Below are positions 55,827-62,730 of a stretch of DNA of 64,000 bases, one piece after another. The position numbers and the translations under genes are program-made. The notes under the pieces were generated by a model. It did not search any database, was not told where the DNA came from, and saw only the letters and a list, made by a program, of their open reading frames with translations. This stretch comes from Clostridium sp. K4410.MGS-306 (GTDB lineage: Bacteria; Cyanobacteriota; Vampirovibrionia; Gastranaerophilales; Gastranaerophilaceae), in contig LARD01000026.1 of assembly GCA_000980375.1 (NCBI GenBank), positions 3,450 through 67,449 on the forward strand, given 5' to 3'. Within the stretch, counting starts at the first letter, position 1. Each line of letters starts with the position of its first letter.

Positions 55827-56875
55827 AATTTTATATCTGTAAGCTTTTTAACGGCAATGCCTTTGGTTACAGCATCATCTTCGTGAGTGTAAAGATAACA
55901 TTTACCCACACCGGCGCTGAGAGCAGCTTCAACGTCTCTTTCTTTGTCACCAACAGCCAAAGATGCTGCCATATCTATATTATAACGTTCTTTTGCTTTC
56001 AAAAACATGCCTGGCAAAGGCTTTCTATCTTCGTGCTCAAGATAAGGACAGCAATAAAAATCTGTAATTTCGATGCCTTTTTTTGCAAATTCGTTTTTCA
56101 TATGCGAGTTAAAGGCATTCATCTGTTCCAAAGAATAATACCCGCGCTCAACACCTGACTGATTTGTAATTACAAAAATCTTATACCCGCGGATTTGAGC
56201 CTCCAGACACACATCAAATATCCCGTCAATAAAATCAAGTTTATCTGTTTCATAGGTATAGCCGTAATCTTCATTTATTGTGCCGTCACGGTCTAAAAAC
56301 AGGGCTTTGACTTTTGGAGCAAGCTCTTTTTCAATAATTCCGCAAATAATATGGCCTACAGCTATATGCGTTTCCTGAATATGATTTGTTGTATCAGACG
56401 GAACATTAATAGCAAAGTCTGCCTGTTCTTTCATTTTTCCGCCTTTTTCACCTGTCATTGCAACTGTTGTTATCCCCATGGATTTTGCCTTTTGCATTGC
56501 AAGAAGCACGTTTTTGCTGTTGCCGCTTGTCGAAAGTCCAATGAGGACATCGCCTTTTTTTCCGAGACCTTCAACCTGTCTTTCAAAAATAGTGTCATAG
56601 CCAAAATCATTGCCGACAGCAGTTAATATTGAAGTATCAGTAGTCAGAGCAATGGAATTGAGTGCAGGTCTGTTCATTTTGTAACGACCAACAAGCTCTG
56701 CTGCAAGGTGTTGAGAATCAGCAGCAGAACCGCCGTTTCCGCAAAACATTACCTTTGCACCGTTTTTCATAGCTTCCACACACGCCTTGCTTACCTTTTC
56801 AATTACAGGTGTAAGTTTTTTTATTTTTTGAAAATTTTCACTTATAGTTTCAAAATCTTTATCTATGTTATACAT
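55823..56875 (-). CDS. Fused sedoheptulose-7-phosphate isomerase and heptose bisphosphate phosphatase (GmhA-GmhB)
   Basis: The 350-residue protein joins two enzymes. Residues 1-190 are a SIS-fold GmhA (FCGNGGSAADSQHLAAELVGRY; GLSTSGNSKNVLLAM; QETHIAVGHIICG). Residues 190-350 are a HAD-type GmhB phosphatase (ALFLDRDGTINEDYGYT; FVITNQSGVERGYY; VGDKERDVEAA). The loop that normally holds the zinc cysteines before RKP is short here (CPYLEHEDRKPLPG). It makes D-glycero-D-manno-heptose phosphates for ADP-heptose. It overlaps hldE by eight bases, so all heptose enzymes come from two adjacent genes. Confidence 0.92.
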   Translation of the reverse strand: MYNIDKDFETISENFQKIKKLTPVIEKVSKACVEAMKNGAKVMFCGNGGSAADSQHLAAELVGRYKMNRPALNSIALTTDTSILTAVGNDFGYDTIFERQVEGLGKKGDVLIGLSTSGNSKNVLLAMQKAKSMGITTVAMTGEKGGKMKEQADFAINVPSDTTNHIQETHIAVGHIICGIIEKELAPKVKALFLDRDGTINEDYGYTYETDKLDFIDGIFDVCLEAQIRGYKIFVITNQSGVERGYYSLEQMNAFNSHMKNEFAKKGIEITDFYCCPYLEHEDRKPLPGMFLKAKERYNIDMAASLAVGDKERDVEAALSAGVGKCYLYTHEDDAVTKGIAVKKLTDIKF

Positions 56876-58370
56876 TTAAAACTCCGTCAGATTTTATATT
56901 ATCTATCTTATCCAGTACAGCAGTAACAGAATAATCCTCTACCCTGTCAAGCTCAACAACTTTGCCGCCATATGAAAGCACATATTGTGCTTCGGGCCAG
57001 TTTTCCAGCTTTAACCCCTCTTTTGCAATCACATCGGGTTTTATCTTTTTAACAAGCTCTAGAGCAGACTCTTCATCAAAAAGTACCACATAATCTACAA
57101 ATTCCAGCGAGGCTGCAACATAAGCCCTTGTTTTTTCATTTTGTAAAGGAAATTTTTCACCTTTAATTTTGCGCTCTGATATATCAGAATTGATGCCAAC
57201 AAAAAGAACATCGCATTCTTTTTTTGCGCCGGCAAAAGAATGAATATGCCCAAGATGCATGACATCAAAGCAGCCGTTAGTAAAACCGGTGACTTTCCCT
57301 TGAATTTTCAAATCTTGTGCAATTTCAGCAGCCTCATCAAAGCCTATTATTTTTAAAGCTTGCGACAATTTTCCGGAAGAATTGTTATTTATTAGCGCAT
57401 TTTTAAGTTCAGTCGGGCTGACACACGCAGTGCCCAACTTACCAACAACAATTCCCGAAGCAAGATTTGCAAGCTTCATTGCATCTTCAATGCACAAACC
57501 GGCAGCGATTGATGCACCTAAAACAGCCAGAGAAGTATCACCCGCGCCGGAAACATCAAAAACCTCTTTTGCCTCTGCCGGAATATGGACAGGCTCTTTT
57601 GTGCTGTCTGAAGAAATGAAAATCATTCCGTCTTTGCTAAGTGTAATCAAAAGGCTGTGAATATTATACTGTTTCATAACAGCCAGAGCCTCTTGTTTTA
57701 TTTCTTGTTTGAAAGTTGCAGAAGAAGTATCAAATTTTTTGCCGCTGACAAGCTCAAACTCTTTAAGGTTAGGTTTGACAATATCAGCACCTGCATATTT
57801 TGAAAAATCTCTTTCTTTCGGGTCGAGCAAGACTTTTTTGCCGTGTTTTTTGCAGGTTTGTATAATCATTTGTGTTGATTGCAGTGTTAGCAAACCCTTT
57901 TTATAATCAGAAACCAGCACGATATCTGCTTTGTCCACAACTTTTTCAAGCATTTCGGAAAGTTCTTTTAATACAGAGTCATCCGCATTTAAAAATGATT
58001 CTTTATCAGCCCTCAAAAGATGATTATTGCTTGCAATCATTCTTATTTTTGTAGTGGTGGGGTAGTTATCAGGCTTGATAAGAGAATAATTGCAGCCTGT
58101 TTTGTCAAGGAAGTGCTCCAGCATAACAGAAGACTCATCGTTTCCTGCTGCACCGATAAACATTGTTTGAACACCCAAAGCTGCAAGGTTAGCAATAACG
58201 TTACCTGTTCCGCCAAGCATTGATTTTTCTTTTGTAACTTTAAATATAGGCACCGGCGCCTCTGGCGAAATACGCTCAACCTCTCCGTAAAGGAATTTAT
58301 CCAGCATAATATCACCAATACAAAGAATATTGAGATTTTTAAACCCGTTAATTATTTTAGCGCCAAGCAT
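56868..58370 (-). CDS. hldE: Bifunctional heptose 7-phosphate kinase / heptose 1-phosphate adenylyltransferase
   Basis: The 500-residue protein has an N-terminal PfkB/ribokinase domain (ILCIGDIMLDKFLYGEVERISPEAPVPIF; DVSGAGDTSLAVLGA) and a C-terminal nucleotidyltransferase domain (FTNGCFDVMHLGHIHSF; VGINSD). Kinase first, adenylyltransferase last. The product, ADP-heptose, feeds LPS core and can alert mammalian ALPK1. It overlaps gmhA-gmhB by eight bases. Confidence 0.96.
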   Translation of the reverse strand: MLGAKIINGFKNLNILCIGDIMLDKFLYGEVERISPEAPVPIFKVTKEKSMLGGTGNVIANLAALGVQTMFIGAAGNDESSVMLEHFLDKTGCNYSLIKPDNYPTTTKIRMIASNNHLLRADKESFLNADDSVLKELSEMLEKVVDKADIVLVSDYKKGLLTLQSTQMIIQTCKKHGKKVLLDPKERDFSKYAGADIVKPNLKEFELVSGKKFDTSSATFKQEIKQEALAVMKQYNIHSLLITLSKDGMIFISSDSTKEPVHIPAEAKEVFDVSGAGDTSLAVLGASIAAGLCIEDAMKLANLASGIVVGKLGTACVSPTELKNALINNNSSGKLSQALKIIGFDEAAEIAQDLKIQGKVTGFTNGCFDVMHLGHIHSFAGAKKECDVLFVGINSDISERKIKGEKFPLQNEKTRAYVAASLEFVDYVVLFDEESALELVKKIKPDVIAKEGLKLENWPEAQYVLSYGGKVVELDRVEDYSVTAVLDKIDNIKSDGVLNV

Positions 58371-58437
58371 ATCGTTCTCTCTGATTTGTGTGTTGATTTA
58401 ATAATATCATGATTTTTTTGTAATTTTAATAAAAAAT

Positions 58438-59367
58438 ATGTCAAAAAAATTTGACTACGTGTTTTACAATAAATATATGAAACTGCTTTGTGTTAATAAT
58501 GTCTCTTTTAAAAAACCGTTGAATGCTGTAAAAACAGGTCTGACAGCGCTTCTAGTGTGCACCCCGGCAAGTGTGGGAGATTCATTTTGTAAAGTTACGA
58601 CAAAAACATTTGAACCAAAAGCCAAAGTTGTTTTGACAAAATCTTTGACTCAAGGACTGGAAGTAATCGAAGATATAAATTGCCGCGGGGGAGTAACACA
58701 CAGCTTTAGTGAAACTGCTGTTAAAAAGCTAAAATCCATAATAGCTTCTCTCGATAATAAAACATATGTTTTCCCTATCGACACAGCATTGCATCCGTAT
58801 ATTCCATCAACAGGCCAGTTTGGTTCCATACGCCCTGCTGGCAGAGCCCATCTGGGAGTAGACATATATCCCCGCCTGTACGGAAGAAAACCTAAAACAC
58901 CCGTTGCTGTTGTTTCTGCTACTGACGGCATAGTTGTAAGTGTAAAAAAATCACCTGAATATGACCCGAAAAATTTAATTGCCAACAATATAAAAATTTT
59001 AGGAACCGATGGAAAAATATACTCATACGATCATCTGGGCCGCCCTGAGGACTATAAAAATGCAAAATACACTCCGCTAAAAAAACTTGGCGAAGTTGTG
59101 CACTCCGGCGACACCCTTGGCACTGTCGGAAAAACAGGAGAAACAGATGTCTGGCATCTGCATCTAGGGGTTGAAGATTTGGACGAAAAAGCAAAACAAC
59201 TAAAAAATCCACAATGGCAAAAATTATTTAAACATCACTCTGTTTATGCAACACCACGAGGACAGGTAGATCCGCTGGATTCCTGTAAGGCAGGCGAAAT
59301 AGCAAAAATATTGAATCAATACAAAACCGATAAAGGCCCCAAGGTTGATTATATAGATAAATTATAA
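58438..59367 (+). CDS. M23-like (LytM fold) peptidase domain protein
   Basis: The 309-residue protein has an N-terminus with SFKKPLNAVKTG, then an M23 fold: RAHLGVDIY (His and Asp zinc ligands), AVVSATDGIVVSVKK, IYSYDHLG, the GDTLGTVGKTGET turn and WHLHLGV (H-x-H). M23 enzymes cut peptidoglycan cross-links. No signal peptide is clear; the first 40 residues are weakly hydrophobic. There is no ribosome site for either the ATG 58438 or ATG 58477, so the start is uncertain. Confidence 0.75.
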   Translation: MSKKFDYVFYNKYMKLLCVNNVSFKKPLNAVKTGLTALLVCTPASVGDSFCKVTTKTFEPKAKVVLTKSLTQGLEVIEDINCRGGVTHSFSETAVKKLKSIIASLDNKTYVFPIDTALHPYIPSTGQFGSIRPAGRAHLGVDIYPRLYGRKPKTPVAVVSATDGIVVSVKKSPEYDPKNLIANNIKILGTDGKIYSYDHLGRPEDYKNAKYTPLKKLGEVVHSGDTLGTVGKTGETDVWHLHLGVEDLDEKAKQLKNPQWQKLFKHHSVYATPRGQVDPLDSCKAGEIAKILNQYKTDKGPKVDYIDKL

Positions 59368-59436
59368 ATTAGCCTGATTACGTATTGTGTTTAATTACAA
59401 TTTTTATTAAAATTTGAAAAACGAATGGAGAAAAAA

Positions 59437-59847
59437 ATGAATAAGTTTTCAAAATCTTTAATAAAAATTCTTTGTGTATCAGTGATATTTTCAGCTGCTT
59501 ATACCGGTATTGCGCCTTTTATACCAACACAGGGCAGTGCCGCAAATGCTCAAGAAGAGGAAAAATATTATAAAACAGTGCGTGCACGCCACATACTGGT
59601 TGATTCCGAAGACGAAGCGTGGGCATTGAAATCAAGAATCACAGAAGGTGAAAGCTTTGAAGAGCTTGCAAAAATGTATTCAAAATGTCCTTCCAAAGAA
59701 AAAGGCGGCGATTTAGGATACTTTGTAAGAGGGCAAATGGTTCCCGAATTTGAAAATGCGGCATTTGCAACACCTATCGGAGGAGTCTCTGACCCTGTAA
59801 AAACAAGATTCGGCTGGCATTTGATAAAAGTAGTGAGAAAAATGTAA
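59437..59847 (+). CDS. Secreted parvulin-type peptidyl-prolyl isomerase
   Basis: The 136-residue protein has a signal peptide (to about residue 35) and one parvulin domain (VRARHILVDSEDEAWALKSRI; KMYSKCPSKEKGGDLGYF; MVPEFENAAFATPIGGVSDPVKTRFGWHLIKV). The start at 59437 has GGAGAAAAAA upstream. It lacks the SurA/PrsA chaperone parts, so it is a minimal periplasmic isomerase. A terminator follows its stop. Confidence 0.93.
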   Translation: MNKFSKSLIKILCVSVIFSAAYTGIAPFIPTQGSAANAQEEEKYYKTVRARHILVDSEDEAWALKSRITEGESFEELAKMYSKCPSKEKGGDLGYFVRGQMVPEFENAAFATPIGGVSDPVKTRFGWHLIKVVRKM

Positions 59848-59878
59848 AAGGAGAAGATAATCTTCTCCTTTTTATTTT
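59846..59878 (+). terminator. Terminator after the parvulin gene
   Basis: Stem AAAAGGAGAAGA/TCTTCTCCTTTT (59846-59857 with 59861-59872), three-base loop, followed by a T-rich tract. It starts in the stop codon of the gene and may also serve the convergent gene at 59882. Confidence 0.85.
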
Positions 59879-59881
59879 TCC

Positions 59882-60508
59882 TTAAGGTGTTATATAAACA
59901 TCTGTTGCAGTATAAGCAGGTTTTGTTGTTCCCACCGGGATACGTGCGTCTTCGCCTTTCATAAAAAGAAAGAACGGACAAATAAGCACGCTTAAAACAA
60001 CTGTCAACACAATTTTATCGTCCCCTTTTTGGCTGACATTGCCCACAAGGGGCACATATGTTCCGTCTACAGCGGTAACATGGAAATCAGAGACTGTTAA
60101 ATCTCCTGCTATACCTACGAATGAACGTTTTTTAGCAAATGTAATTTGTGCTGTAACAGGTGCACCAGCTTTAATAAGAACCCTGCCATTTTTATCTTTT
60201 ACATCTGAAACAACTGCAAAATTAACAACAGAACCACTTACAATATCTCTTGTAGAAATATTTTCTGTTGCTCTAATAACTAATGGTGTCATTGAAGGCA
60301 GTTTTACTGCATTAACCTTTCCTTTTACATTAGAAGCAAGTAGCATAGATGGGTATTCCATCCTTGCTTCAATTTTGTCAGTGTTTTTCAAAAACTCGAG
60401 TAAAGTTTCTTTTGATTGGATATTTGCAGCACCTGTTGTGCTAACTGGCATAGAAAAAAACACAAGAAGTGCAATTAAACATGTGCTCACAATTTTTTTC
60501 AACTTCAT
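59882..60508 (-). CDS. Secreted or membrane protein of unknown function
   Basis: The protein begins with a signal peptide (MKLKKIVSTCLIALLVFFSM, start at 60508 because AAAGGG lies six bases upstream). A beta-rich domain follows (GSVVNFAVVSDVKDKNGRVLI; GAPVTAQITFAKKRSFVGIAG; TAVDGTYVPLVG), and then a hydrophobic segment (IVLTVVLSVLICPFFLF, about residues 166-182), so the C-terminus may be in the membrane. The domain resembles SH3-like or barrel domains of envelope proteins. It starts two bases after the DUF2085 stop, so the two are coupled. Confidence 0.65.
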   Translation of the reverse strand: MKLKKIVSTCLIALLVFFSMPVSTTGAANIQSKETLLEFLKNTDKIEARMEYPSMLLASNVKGKVNAVKLPSMTPLVIRATENISTRDIVSGSVVNFAVVSDVKDKNGRVLIKAGAPVTAQITFAKKRSFVGIAGDLTVSDFHVTAVDGTYVPLVGNVSQKGDDKIVLTVVLSVLICPFFLFMKGEDARIPVGTTKPAYTATDVYITP

Positions 60509-60510
60509 AA

Positions 60511-60969
60511 TCATCCCTTTCTTTTCTTATTTTTGTTTATAACAAAGCAAACCAGACGTTCAATATATTCAACAAATAATATACCAATAAAAATACCAGC
60601 AACAAATCTGCAGTAAATACCCGTATTAACAGCAAAAAAGAAGTTTAAAACAATATCTGTTGCGGCAAGCAGCAAAATAAAAATTAAAACAGAATTTTTA
60701 ATATTTCCATCACGGATAGCTTTTGTTACACAGGTAAAAAAAGAACCCGTATATATACCCAAACATCTGCTACAAATAGCCATAGGGTAACCCATTATCC
60801 AAAAGGACCTATCCGGCATTTGATGGCATGACCCGGAAAATAAATAAGAAATAGCACCGGACAAATCATAAATTTTAAAATATGCCAAAATGGGTGCAGA
60901 AAAGCCCCCTAAAATAAAAAACAAGCTGTAAACAGCCAATAATATGAAAAAAACTTTTTTAACCACCAA
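60511..60969 (-). CDS. DUF2085 family membrane protein
   Basis: The protein has four hydrophobic segments and the DUF2085 motif GSCHQMPDRSFWIMGYPMAICSRCLGIYTGSF, with conserved Cys and His residues that may bind metal. Function unknown. I chose TTG 60969, because AGGAGG lies nine bases upstream; the longer frame to 61086 has no ribosome site. Confidence 0.8.
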   Translation of the reverse strand: MVVKKVFFILLAVYSLFFILGGFSAPILAYFKIYDLSGAISYLFSGSCHQMPDRSFWIMGYPMAICSRCLGIYTGSFFTCVTKAIRDGNIKNSVLIFILLLAATDIVLNFFFAVNTGIYCRFVAGIFIGILFVEYIERLVCFVINKNKKRKG

Positions 60970-61165
60970 AGTATAATAACCTCCTCGGCAATAAAAAGCA
61001 ATATTTTGTATACAGTTGTATAAAGAATATCTCTTGACTGTAACACTTGTTGTTGATAAACTCAAAGTTACAAATTTGATTAGCAATTTGAAAATTAAAT
61101 AGGCAATTGTTATTTGCAGAATTAAAACCTTCGGATATAGCGCAAATTGCGTTAAACCATGATTT

Positions 61166-61239
61166 CGGGATGTAGCGCAGCTTGGTAGCGCACCTCGCTT
61201 GGGACGAGGGGGTCGCAGGTTCGAATCCTGTCATCCCGA
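61166..61239 (+). tRNA. tRNA-Pro (TGG)
   Basis: 74-nt cloverleaf: acceptor CGGGATG/CATCCCG, D-arm GCGC/GCGC, anticodon stem CCTCG/CGAGG with loop CTTGGGA (anticodon TGG), T-arm GCAGG-TTCGAAT-CCTGT. Discriminator A. CCA is not encoded. Confidence 0.96.
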
Positions 61240-61268
61240 GATTTTACCACAGGATTTTAATAAAAATT

Positions 61269-61340
61269 GCGGAAGTAACTCAATGGTAGAGTACCTGCCT
61301 TCCAAGCAGGCTGCTGCGGGTTCGAGTCCCGTCTTCCGCT
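61269..61340 (+). tRNA. tRNA-Gly (TCC)
   Basis: 72-nt cloverleaf: acceptor GCGGAAG/CTTCCGC, anticodon stem CCTGC/GCAGG with loop CTTCCAA (anticodon TCC), T-arm GCGGG-TTCGAGT-CCCGT. Discriminator T, no encoded CCA. It is 29 bases from tRNA-Pro. Confidence 0.96.
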
Positions 61341-61360
61341 AATCTGAACAATTGCTTTAC

Positions 61361-61431
61361 GGCGGCATGGCCAAGTGGTAAGGCAGGAGCCTGCAAAGCT
61401 TTCACCCCCAGTTCGAATCTGGGTGCCGCCT
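61361..61431 (+). tRNA. tRNA-Cys (GCA)
   Basis: 71-nt cloverleaf: acceptor GGCGGCA/TGCCGCC, anticodon loop CTGCAAA (anticodon GCA) on a stem GGAGC/GCTTT with G-U pairs, T-arm CCCAG-TTCGAAT-CTGGG. Discriminator T, no encoded CCA. Probably co-transcribed with Pro and Gly. Confidence 0.95.
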
Positions 61432-61440
61432 TTTATATTA

Positions 61441-61469
61441 AAAAAAGACCTTAATTAAGGTCTTTTTTT
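61441..61469. terminator. Bidirectional terminator after the tRNA cluster
   Basis: Palindrome GACCTTAATTAAGGTC (61447-61462) with A and T runs on both sides. It ends the tRNA transcript and the LysM gene at 61474. Confidence 0.85.
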
Positions 61470-61473
61470 GTTA

Positions 61474-62334
61474 TTATTTTATTTTTTCATCAACATAGCG
61501 CTGCAGTGTATTTACAAGTTCCTTGTATTCATCGGGTTTCATCTTGTCAATAGTCTCCATTTCGCCATATGCTCCAATTGGCCTTTTTAAATTGCCTTTA
61601 GCGTCTATTTCATAATCAAAATTTGTACTGTGAATATTTACTCCGGGGGAATCAAAGCTTACCCTTTTAAATTTGCCTTTGTCATCAACCTGAACAAGCA
61701 AATTAGCTTCTGTTTTGCCGTATCTTTCGTCATTTTCTTTCTTGGTAATAACAAGCCCTGTGGGTTTGTCTAAATAAGTATATGACTTGTCAATAATAAG
61801 TTTATTGTCTTTATCATTCAAAATATCGTTCCAGTAGTTGATTCCGGCTTTTCCGTTTTCGACGTACAAATCTTTTGGTATATTGGCAACACTGTTTTTC
61901 TTGTACCAGTATTCTTGGTTATAACTCAAAGATTTGTTTTTTGGTGTTATGATATCTTTAATTTCTGCACTTGTTGCTTTCACATTTCTGACAGATACAG
62001 GTTTTGTTTTGTGCGTTGGTTTATCATTAGCCACCTGAGCCTTTTTTACGGCATTTTGAATATATTTGGGTAAATAAATAACATCATTTACTTCCAAATT
62101 ATTGGCAGCTTCAATTGTATCTTTGTTATTCAATTTTGCAATTGCATACATCAAGTCATGAATTTCAGAGTTTTTGGCATCCTTTTTATTGACATTTTCT
62201 TTTGCAATACTCCAAAGGCTATCACCCTTTTTTACCGTGTAAGAAACCTTATTTTTCTCTGACGGATTGGAGCCAGAGTATTGTTTTTTGTAATACGCTT
62301 CAGCTTGAGCGTTAATGTCTGTAGAATATCCCAA
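61474..62334 (-). CDS. LysM-domain protein
   Basis: A 286-residue protein. Residues about 30-85 are a LysM domain (VSYTVKKGDSLWSIAKENVN; LEVNDVIYLP), which binds peptidoglycan or chitin. The C-terminal 150 residues are a beta-rich domain (YGKTEANLLVQVDDKGKFKRVSFDSPGV) with repeats of lysine and tyrosine. I chose the TTG at 62334 with AGGAGG four bases upstream; the longer frame to 62406 lacks a ribosome site. No signal peptide is clear, so the route out of the cell is unknown. Confidence 0.75.
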   Translation of the reverse strand: MGYSTDINAQAEAYYKKQYSGSNPSEKNKVSYTVKKGDSLWSIAKENVNKKDAKNSEIHDLMYAIAKLNNKDTIEAANNLEVNDVIYLPKYIQNAVKKAQVANDKPTHKTKPVSVRNVKATSAEIKDIITPKNKSLSYNQEYWYKKNSVANIPKDLYVENGKAGINYWNDILNDKDNKLIIDKSYTYLDKPTGLVITKKENDERYGKTEANLLVQVDDKGKFKRVSFDSPGVNIHSTNFDYEIDAKGNLKRPIGAYGEMETIDKMKPDEYKELVNTLQRYVDEKIK

Positions 62335-62491
62335 AATGCCTCCTAAAAATTCCTGTGTTGTTATATTGTTATAAAAACAATTTCTTTCAAAAAATTGCGT
62401 CAGCACAAAAAATTGGAAAAAATAATGTTACATGAGTTACATTTGGTTACAAATTTTCACACACAAATATTTTATGATAATATTATTTTAG

Positions 62492-62555
62492 AAATGGGCG
62501 GTTGGCACTCTGCCGAGAAACGATTAAGTATCGTTTCGAGAGGGGTAGCGCATCA
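62492..62555 (+). pseudogene. Broken partial copy of the tRNA-Val gene
   Basis: The 15 bases at 62492-62506 equal the sequence at 62567-62581 (flank and 5' acceptor of tRNA-Val), and the 12 bases GGTAGCGCATCA (62544-62555) equal 62588-62599 (D-arm to anticodon stem). Between them lies a 37-base segment with an inverted repeat (GAAACGAT-TAAGT-ATCGTTTC). The rest of the tRNA is absent. It looks like a duplicated tRNA 5' half carrying an insertion. Confidence 0.7.
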
Positions 62556-62570
62556 TTATTATCAAAAAAT

Positions 62571-62646
62571 GGGCGGTTGGCGCAGTTGGTAGCGCATCAC
62601 ATTGACATTGTGGGGGTCGCTGGTTCGAGTCCAGTATCGCCCACCA
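62571..62646 (+). tRNA. tRNA-Val (GAC)
   Basis: 73 nt plus encoded CCA: acceptor GGGCGGT/ATCGCCC, D-arm GCGC/GCGC, anticodon stem TCACA/TGTGG with loop TTGACAT (anticodon GAC), T-arm GCTGG-TTCGAGT-CCAGT. It is separated from the other three tRNAs by the LysM gene. Confidence 0.95.
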
Positions 62647-62730
62647 TTTTTTAAATTAGCGTTCTTTTTTATGGTTGATTTTTATTTTGCATTAATTTTT
62701 TATATTCACAAAGTTGGTTTAAAAACATAA

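Noticed and set aside
60959..61234. Minus-strand frame reading GFEPATPSSQARCATKL
   Set aside because: It is the antisense of the tRNA-Pro gene, a well-known annotation artefact; there is no ribosome site.
62395..62592. Plus-strand frame of 65 residues over the tRNA-Val copy
   Set aside because: It covers the tRNA remnant and the start of tRNA-Val; codon use and context do not support a gene.
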